Source: Salvia splendens
Lineage: Eukaryota > Streptophyta > Magnoliopsida > Lamiales > Lamiaceae
NCBI RefSeq assembly: GCF_004379255.2
Contig: NC_056041.1
Span: forward strand, 19,685,559-19,749,558
DNA length: 64,000 bases
Direction of reading: 5' to 3'
A program made the translations under genes and the position numbers. The notes beneath the pieces were generated by a model. It was not told where the DNA came from. It saw only the letters and a program-made list of their open reading frames with translations, and did not search any database. Shown here piece by piece: positions 57,452 to 64,000 of the stretch; within the stretch, counting starts at the first letter, position 1; every line of letters starts with the position of its first letter.

Positions 57452-59559
57452 CTATATTATTCCATGGTTGATAGGAATTGTTGATTTTTTGATGTGTTGA
57501 CCTCCCCATTTTCGTATGCGTTCTGTCGTTTGCTCTACCTGCAAATTCACATAATTTTATCATATGTTATTGCAAGGTTAATTTAATTTCAATTTCACTT
57601 CCATAGGAAAGTGGATGAATTCAAGACATCCTGCAAACTAACTAACCTCTTTATTCCAGTTAGTTCTGTAAAGAAGCAGCAAGAGTAGTAATGTTTGTAA
57701 ACCAACTCCAGCTATCATTCCTCCCCACAGTCCCTGTCACTCACACAATTGAGATACAAGATGTTGAATCTATTCATTTAAACTAGCTAGATTCATGAGG
57801 CTTAGTGAATAATTGTGTTACCACGACTCCGAGATTGGCCACATAACCGAGAACGTAACCAAGGGGTAGACCGAAGACGTAATAACATGCCAAGTTTATG
57901 TAAGCTACTTGGGCTTGCCATCCTCCTCCTATGGCCACACCTGCTTCATTTAAATAATACTCCATGTTTGTATTGTATGTGTAAGTGATACATATTTAAA
58001 TAAGTGTAATTGGACCTGATATGACCGGTTGAATACTGTTGAGAAGCATGGTGATCCCAAGTAGGCCGGAGAGGCGAGCTACTGCGCGCTGCATATCTTG
58101 ACTGTCGGTGAATATGAGAGCGATGTGGTTTCTAGTTGCAAGCACAAGTATCATGCAGACAATCCCTATCACTAGTGACTGCAGGAGGGTCACGTACACT
58201 GCGTATCTTGCTGCTCGAGGGTGCCCCATGCCCAACTCATTTGACACTCGAACGCTTCAAATATACATTTACATGACGACTAGAGTTGTGATCAAATGAA
58301 AGTCACATTAAAATGAGAATTGAGAACAATATCAGTTGTTGATTTTCGATATCACAAAACTTGCTGATATTCATGAATCTGTGAACTGATATTGAGTCAG
58401 GAACTAATTTGTTTTGTGAACGAATTGATATGGTTCTCACCTTATAGCAGCATTGACTCCTATGAAAACCATGGATTTCCAACCGTTAACATTCATGCTA
58501 AATCACAAGAAGAAATCAACCAGCCATAAACAATTAAGCATCCCATACTAATGTAAGTGAAATCATGTGATATTTACCATATCGAAAGTGAGCCAACGGC
58601 CGTGACTGCATTATCAAGATGACCAGTGAGGATGATGATGCTCATCATGTACCAAATCTCCAGGCACAACATAATGGCAGACGCCAACGACAGCTTCAAG
58701 AAGCCCCAAATCTCGTGAAACGCAGAGTGCCCCAACTAGTGAGATCGAAAGCCACAGCCGCAGCAGTGGCTCCCCACCCAAGAACGTAAACGAATAGCCA
58801 ACACAGAAGGATGTGGAAAGCCAGAGAGAATGCAGCAATCCATGCAAGCCCAGAGACTTTGCTCTGTGCTTGCAGGAATTTCTGAGTGGGAAAAGTGATA
58901 GTGAGGGAGCAGAGCTGAGGGAGAATCATAAGGGTGTAGACTCCGGCAGGGGCAGCGATCTCCTCCTTCTGGCCGAGTAATCTCAGAATGGGAGTGGCGA
59001 AGATGTAGAGAGGCGAGAGGAGGGCGCAAGTCCCTAAGAGAATAACAATAGATCGTTGCATATAAACCCCGAGCATCTCAACTTCCCCGCTGCCAAACGC
59101 CTGCCCGCATAGGGTTTCTAGAGCACTCCCCATGCCAAGCTAAAAAATTTGGTATTACAAACGAAACAATAGAATTCATCCCAAAAGACTAGTCAAAGTC
59201 AAACAGTCTATGGAACAGGACATTGAGTCTGTAACAATATGTAACAGAGATGATATTAATAATAATAAATATTAATATAAACTGACCAAGAAGCCGAAGG
59301 CGAAGGTGCTGACGACAGAGAGGGCGATGGAGAAGGCGGAGAGCTGAATATCGCCGAGATGGCCAACAAAGGCGGTGGTGGCGGAAGTCATTCCGAACTG
59401 ACAGACTATCTGAAAAGCGATAGGGCCGCCGATTCGCCACAACTTGGCCGACTCTATGCACCAGAGCCTCCACCATGACTTCACCCCTTTCACCGCCGCC
59501 GCGTAGTCTCCGTCGTATCCGATCAGAACAACCTCGCCTTCAAGCAGAGGCGCCTCCAT
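57452..59559 (-). pseudogene. DTX/MATE efflux transporter 2, frameshift deletion in exon 2
   Basis: Paralogue of the gene at 48413-55493, same strand and exon plan. Exons: 59559-59287, 59139-58579, 58497-58441, 58254-58016, 57940-57822, 57733-57647 and 57538-57452, all GT-AG. Recognisable MATE sequence: MEAPLLEGEVVLIG, GPIAFQIVCQFG, LGMGSALETLCGQAFGSGE, VRVSNELGMGHPRAARYAVY, NSIQPVISGVAIGGGWQAQV. Exon 2 is 65 nt shorter than exon 2 of MATE 1. After FDLTSW about 22 residues (the LIA...YVV...CKDGW region) are lost and the frame shifts, returning to family sequence at FHEIWGFLKLSLASA. Restoring 65 nt would give 495 residues, the normal size. As it stands translation ends soon after the deletion. 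All other exons are open, so an assembly or sequencing error in that spot should be excluded. Confidence 0.85.
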
Positions 59560-61212
59560 CCACAGTCGTTTCACTCAGACTAAATTATCTGATTTAAAAT
59601 AGTTTTATGTGTGGGTGGATAGGCACTACAAGTCCTATAGAATCTCTAACAAACACACACTAAATAACAATGCTTATTTTCCAGCTAAGCCTTCCTACTA
59701 AAATCTAAATTCTGGAGGCATAATCATCTAGTGGGAGTTCAGATTCCTTGGAATATTTTTCAGTTTTCATTAAATATCCAAAAATTCTTTATATTTTTTA
59801 TTTTAATTTGTTTTGGGGGATGAGGATTTTTATATGAAGGAAATAGTAATTATTATATTTTCCTTAATTAATATGGGTTGATTAAGTAAATTGAAAATTT
59901 AGTTAAAATAGATAAAATTTCATTATCTATTTTGATGACAGAGTTGTTAATTGTTTGATGGAATTCCATTCTTAGAAGAAGAAAAAAAATAGAATAATGA
60001 CAGAATTTTGATGAAAAATAAGAGAATAATTGAAGAAGATGGTGATTCAAGGGTGTGAAGGAAGAAGTTTGGTGATTATAGGAGGGGATAAGACAGGGTA
60101 AAAAAGAAGAAAAATTGGGGGGGGGGGGGGGAATCATTATATACTACAATAATCACAGCATATCCAACATTAACCAAACAAATATCATTATCAAAAAGAT
60201 CATTTTGGATTTTCTTGTAATACCACAAATTGCATATAACAAAATTTGGACATGAGTCTATTCATATACAATAATCACAGCATAGGAAAACACCAACAAA
60301 CATACGAAATTAGAGTTGTAATGTACTAAGCTTGTAGTAGTATTTTCTCAACCCGATTTTAAGCAGTAATACAATATCATGGTGAAGGATGAAACTAACT
60401 AACTAAGTTTACTATACTTAAAGTTGACAATGTTCTGTCTGTGCAATACCAAAATTGTGCATCATTTCAAATTCGACGGATTCTGATCAATTTTGTGGTT
60501 TTAAAAATTGCAAAGATTATAGTATCTTTGATGTGTCGATTCAAATTTAAACGAAAAGCTTAAAAAAATTATGTAATGAAACACAATTATAAGAAATTGA
60601 ATCTGCGGAATATATATGTATCATGCTATTCCACTGGAGTGCCGCAAAATAAAATGCCACTTTTTCTATCCTTTTTTTCAGTGGCCACTGCCCTCTATCG
60701 AATCCCAGACATCATCATTTCCACTTTTTGCATTTGTTTCAAACATAATTTTTATCCATTTTTCATCTTTGTTTTTCACGCTACAGATTGAAGTTATCAT
60801 TCAGCTTGACGGTTTGGAATTTATTACTTTTTAGTTTTCTTTGTAAGTTTATTATTGGGTAATGCTACGCAACCATACTATGAGTCTATGACACAACCAT
60901 ACTATGACGGGCCATAAAATGGCATTTTAGTAAATTTCTGATTCAAATATCTCATTTAATGCTCTAATAACTTTACGCTATTACTCTTTCTATTTCCTTT
61001 CTATTTGGTTATTGTTGTTTTATTAATTCATCTTCTCTAATTAGATTTTAACATCTCTTTTCTAGATTTATTCTTTTTTAAAATAAATTCAGTAATTATT
61101 TTACACTGATTTTTTAATTTATGATTAAAATATTATTTTAAAAAAATGTTTTACTGCTATATGATACTAAAGTTGAAGTCAATAATAATAATTTATTAGT
61201 TGTGATACTATA
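59560..61212. other. MATE 2 upstream flank and intergenic DNA
   Basis: AT-rich. A run of 14 G lies at 60118-60131. A short direct repeat (CAACCATACTATGA) occurs twice near 60870-60910. No gene seen on either strand. Confidence 0.5.
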
Positions 61213-61450
61213 TATTTTACGTCCCACAACAAGAGTTATATTTTGCCATTTTCATCCGTCCCTACACTAAATGGTAAGTAAGCCTCACAATCCACCAATT
61301 TATCACACTCACGTTATATTATAAAACTAATATATACATATATTTTTATGTAGGATCCACATTTCACTAACTTATTCAACCTAATTTTCTTTATATTTCT
61401 TAAAACCAGTGCTTAAACCAAATATGACTCCTATTGTGGGACAAACGAAG
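61213..61450. mobile_element. Stowaway-like MITE
   Basis: TA on each side; ends TATTTTACGTCCCACAACAA and, on the other strand, CTTCGTTTGTCCCACAATAG. Part of its left half (61269-61345) is repeated at 61475-61553, where a second, truncated copy begins. Confidence 0.8.
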
Positions 61451-61554
61451 TACTTATAACTCCCACTGTCCCAAAACTAAATGGTAAGTAAGTATCACAG
61501 TCCACCAATTTATTACACTCACATTTTATTATAAAACTAATATATACATATATA
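61451..61554. mobile_element. Truncated second Stowaway copy
   Basis: Matches the left part of the preceding MITE (ACTAAATGGTAAGTAAG, TTATAAAACTAATATATACA) and is cut off at the start of the next block. Confidence 0.6.
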
Positions 61555-64000
61555 TAGGGGAACATTAAGCTCCTATTGCCCCCTTAGTGTTAAGTTCCAA
61601 CTTAATATCAACCATTAGATTAAGATGTTGGATGGACTAGATGATGATGAGATATCTGACTCTGTGTTACATTATTAGGTCTAATTGGTACATTATAAGG
61701 GTATAACTGTAAACACATAAATTATATCAGCAGTTTCAAAACTGCAAATGCGAAAATTACGTGGTTATTTGGAGAGACAATTGACATATCCCTCATTCCA
61801 TTCTCTTTCATAGTCGCGACTTCCTCACTTCTCCCTTCTTCCCAAACCCTAACCGCGTCGTTTTACATCCACAGATCAAGAAAAAATCCTGATTCGTGCT
61901 GCAAGGATGACGGGAAATTGAACCAAAACAAACTATGATCTTGTTCTCATCATTCGAGGGTCGATTTTGCTATTTTGTCACAACCAGACGTCGCCGTTTG
62001 TATCCGTAGCCCGAAAGCAGGTAAAATTTCTAATCGAAATCCAATGATTGAACAATAATTTCACTTCTTGTATACTGAAAACTACATTTTTTGTAAATCA
62101 AAGGTCATTTTCTTTCATTATCGAAATTCAATTTTAGGTTCTCTATTGTATGTCGTTCGTTAATTGAATTTTTGGTATTTGTTTTAGTGCTTCTACAATT
62201 ATTCGGTCAATTTACAATTTATGGTTTGGTGATGGATATCGATTTTGGTTTACTACATTATTTAAATGGCGCTCGTACATTATCTGTTCTATATACTCAT
62301 CTATATCTTCTTTTAAAAAGCATTTATGCATTATGTAACCCAATATTTACACTACGTACTGATGTGCTATATTATTCTGTACATTATTTTGATAGAAATG
62401 CTACATTATGACGATCTATTTGTACATTACTTCGATATGATGTTCTATCAATTTCCTAAGGGGGAGAAGTCATATCCTTTCCCCAAGGGTTTAGTAGTCC
62501 ATGGGGTTAGGATGTAATACCAACCCAGTGGTACAACGTGTACTAAGGGCAGAGAGTCAGAGTCATTCCCATTATATTCATTATAATTGTAATGTACGAC
62601 TATAGTTATTTCATGTATATTTCTCTTACTGAGTAATGTACGAAGATAGTATTTTAAGGTATGCTTTTCTGATTCTGTTTGTGATTAGATGGGACACCAT
62701 GATTCGAGAAACTCTCCAATGCTGAAAGATATAGAGAATGATAAGGAGAAGCATATGCAAGAAGAAATATTTACATTTTTAGTTTGTTTTCCAGATGTAT
62801 TGTTTTTTATACTTGCTTTAAGACATACATTATTTAGTAGCATTGTTTTGGAGTTATCCTACTTTATAATTTAATTCCTACTATTATTATCTTGTAACTT
62901 TACATTACTATATACTTTTGACCCATGGATTGCTAAACTCAAATGACATGAATTCAAGTTCCTTTCAACATTATTCCCTTCAGTCCGTACATTATTCACT
63001 GATCTGAATGTACATTATTAGATACTATTAGTACAGTATTTACTGTACCAAATCTTAAACACATTAAAAATGAAATTTAATTCATATGGTGGTGCTATAC
63101 CTTAGCCCCATGGATTGCTAAACCCTAAGGTAATGAATCAAACTTCCTTCCCTTGGTGATGGTTTCGTTTGTGAGTGGGTACTACAACCTAGCCACATAG
63201 ATTGTTAAACTCAAAAGACATGAATTCAAGTTCCTTTCAATATTATTCTCTTCAATCTGTACATTATTCACTGATCCGTGCACATTATTAGATACTATTG
63301 GTACATTATTTACTGTACCAAATCTTAAACACATTAAAAATGAAATTTAATTCATGTGGTGGTGCTATAACCTAGCCACATGGGTTGCTAAACCCAAGGG
63401 GAATGATTCAAACTCTTTGCCTTTTGTGATGGTTTCATTTGTGAGTGGGTACTACAACCTAGCCCCATGGATTGCTAAACCCAAAGGGCATGAATTCAAG
63501 TTTCATTCAACATTATTCTCTTCAATCTGTACATTATTCGATGTTACGAATGTACATTATTAGATAGTATTGGAACATTATTTACTGTACCAAATCTAAA
63601 ACATGCATTAAAAATGAAATTTAATTCATGTGGTTGTACAATACCATAACCCCATGGGTTGCTAAATTCATGGCGAATGATTCAAACTCCCTGCCCTTGG
63701 TGATGGTTTCGTTTATGAGTGAGTAATACAACCTAGCCCCATGGATTGCTAAACCCACAGGGTATGGATTCAACTCTCGCCAAACATTAAATACTTACAC
63801 ATTGGTGAATAATTCTCTAAACCAATGAACGAATTAATTAAATTACTTTCTTCCATTGTTGAAAAAACCGAAAGCAATCAAGAAATATTATCAGAATTCG
63901 GGTTTAGGCAAGAAATACACCACCAGACGTGTTCAATGTAGAAAATCGAGTCAGTTACGGAAGAATAATACATACAGTAAGTTTCTACGATAAAATGGTG
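61555..64000. mobile_element. Unclassified repeat-rich block, probably a large transposon running off the window
   Basis: The junction at about 61555 cuts a Stowaway copy and starts GGGGAACATTAAGCTCC. The sequence has an untranslated-leader look (CCCAAACCCTAACCGCG near 61840) and a possible splice donor at about 62020. Many ACATTATT words follow, then a tandem repeat. I recognise no protein domain and the right end lies outside the window, so its class stays open. Confidence 0.4.
62924..63790. repeat. Tandem repeat of about 272 bp, three to four units
   Basis: The phrase CATGGATTGCTAAAC recurs, with small changes, at about 62924, 63196, 63466 and 63740, a spacing of 270-274 bp. Each unit also holds a second, shorter copy of the same theme (near 63110, 63380 and 63655), so the unit has an internal half-repeat. 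Other constant parts are TTTACTGTACCAAATCT and AAAAATGAAATTTAATTCAT. Confidence 0.88.

Noticed and set aside
62924..63790. CRISPR-like array
   Set aside because: Units are about 272 bp and continuous with no spacers; this is eukaryotic tandem repeat DNA.

Overview
The window looks like nuclear DNA of a dicot plant. It is AT-rich, has intron-containing genes with GT-AG splice sites, is dense in plant transposon families (Copia, gag-only LTR elements, PIF/Harbinger, hAT, Stowaway, CACTA, Helitron) and carries plant-specific genes: HCF106, a DCR-type BAHD acyltransferase, SRC2-like, mitochondrial RPS9 and DTX/MATE. The mix would suit an asterid, perhaps Lamiales, but the species cannot be fixed from sequence alone.

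Three host genes look intact. They are HCF106 (chloroplast Tat translocase subunit, + strand, 8029-11256, six exons), an SRC2-like C2-domain protein (- strand, 36886-37656, one exon) and mitochondrial ribosomal protein uS9/RPS9 (- strand, 40690-43473, four exons). Three host genes are broken. A DCR-like BAHD acyltransferase (- strand, 13166-31864) has a 7.2-kb Copia element inside each of its two exons and a PIF/Harbinger element in its intron; with the insertions removed it would read as one uninterrupted 432-codon frame. Two neighbouring DTX/MATE transporter genes (- strand, 48413-55493 and 57452-59559) are both pseudogenes. The first is split in exon 1 by a gag-only LTR element and has lost its 3' part; the second has a frameshifting deletion in exon 2.

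Layout. 1-8000: Helitron tail, two PIF/Harbinger elements carrying only the ORF1 (Myb/SANT-like) gene, a Stowaway MITE, microsatellites and a decayed Copia relic. 8-11.3 kb: HCF106. 12-13 kb: Harbinger MITE. 13.2-31.9 kb: the interrupted BAHD gene with its nested transposons. 32-35.4 kb: a 70-bp CACTA remnant, a tandem LTR/primer-binding-site array carrying a Harbinger MITE, and a hAT MITE. 36.9-38.1 kb: SRC2-like gene and a near-perfect 135-bp palindrome. 40.7-43.8 kb: RPS9 with a duplicated promoter-proximal segment. 43.8-48.4 kb: mostly empty AT-rich DNA. 48.4-59.6 kb: the MATE pseudogene pair with a fourth ORF1-bearing Harbinger element. 59.6-64 kb: Stowaway copies, then an unclassified repeat-rich block with a roughly 272-bp tandem repeat.

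The most interesting signals are in the mobile DNA. The two Copia copies share the same two in-frame TAG stops in the reverse-transcriptase region, which suggests a defective lineage moved in trans. In both copies the sequence just inside the 5' LTR, where a tRNA primer-binding site should lie, is perfectly complementary over 14 nt to a site in the LTR, which would fit self-primed reverse transcription. Every PIF/Harbinger element here with coding content carries ORF1 but no recognisable transposase.
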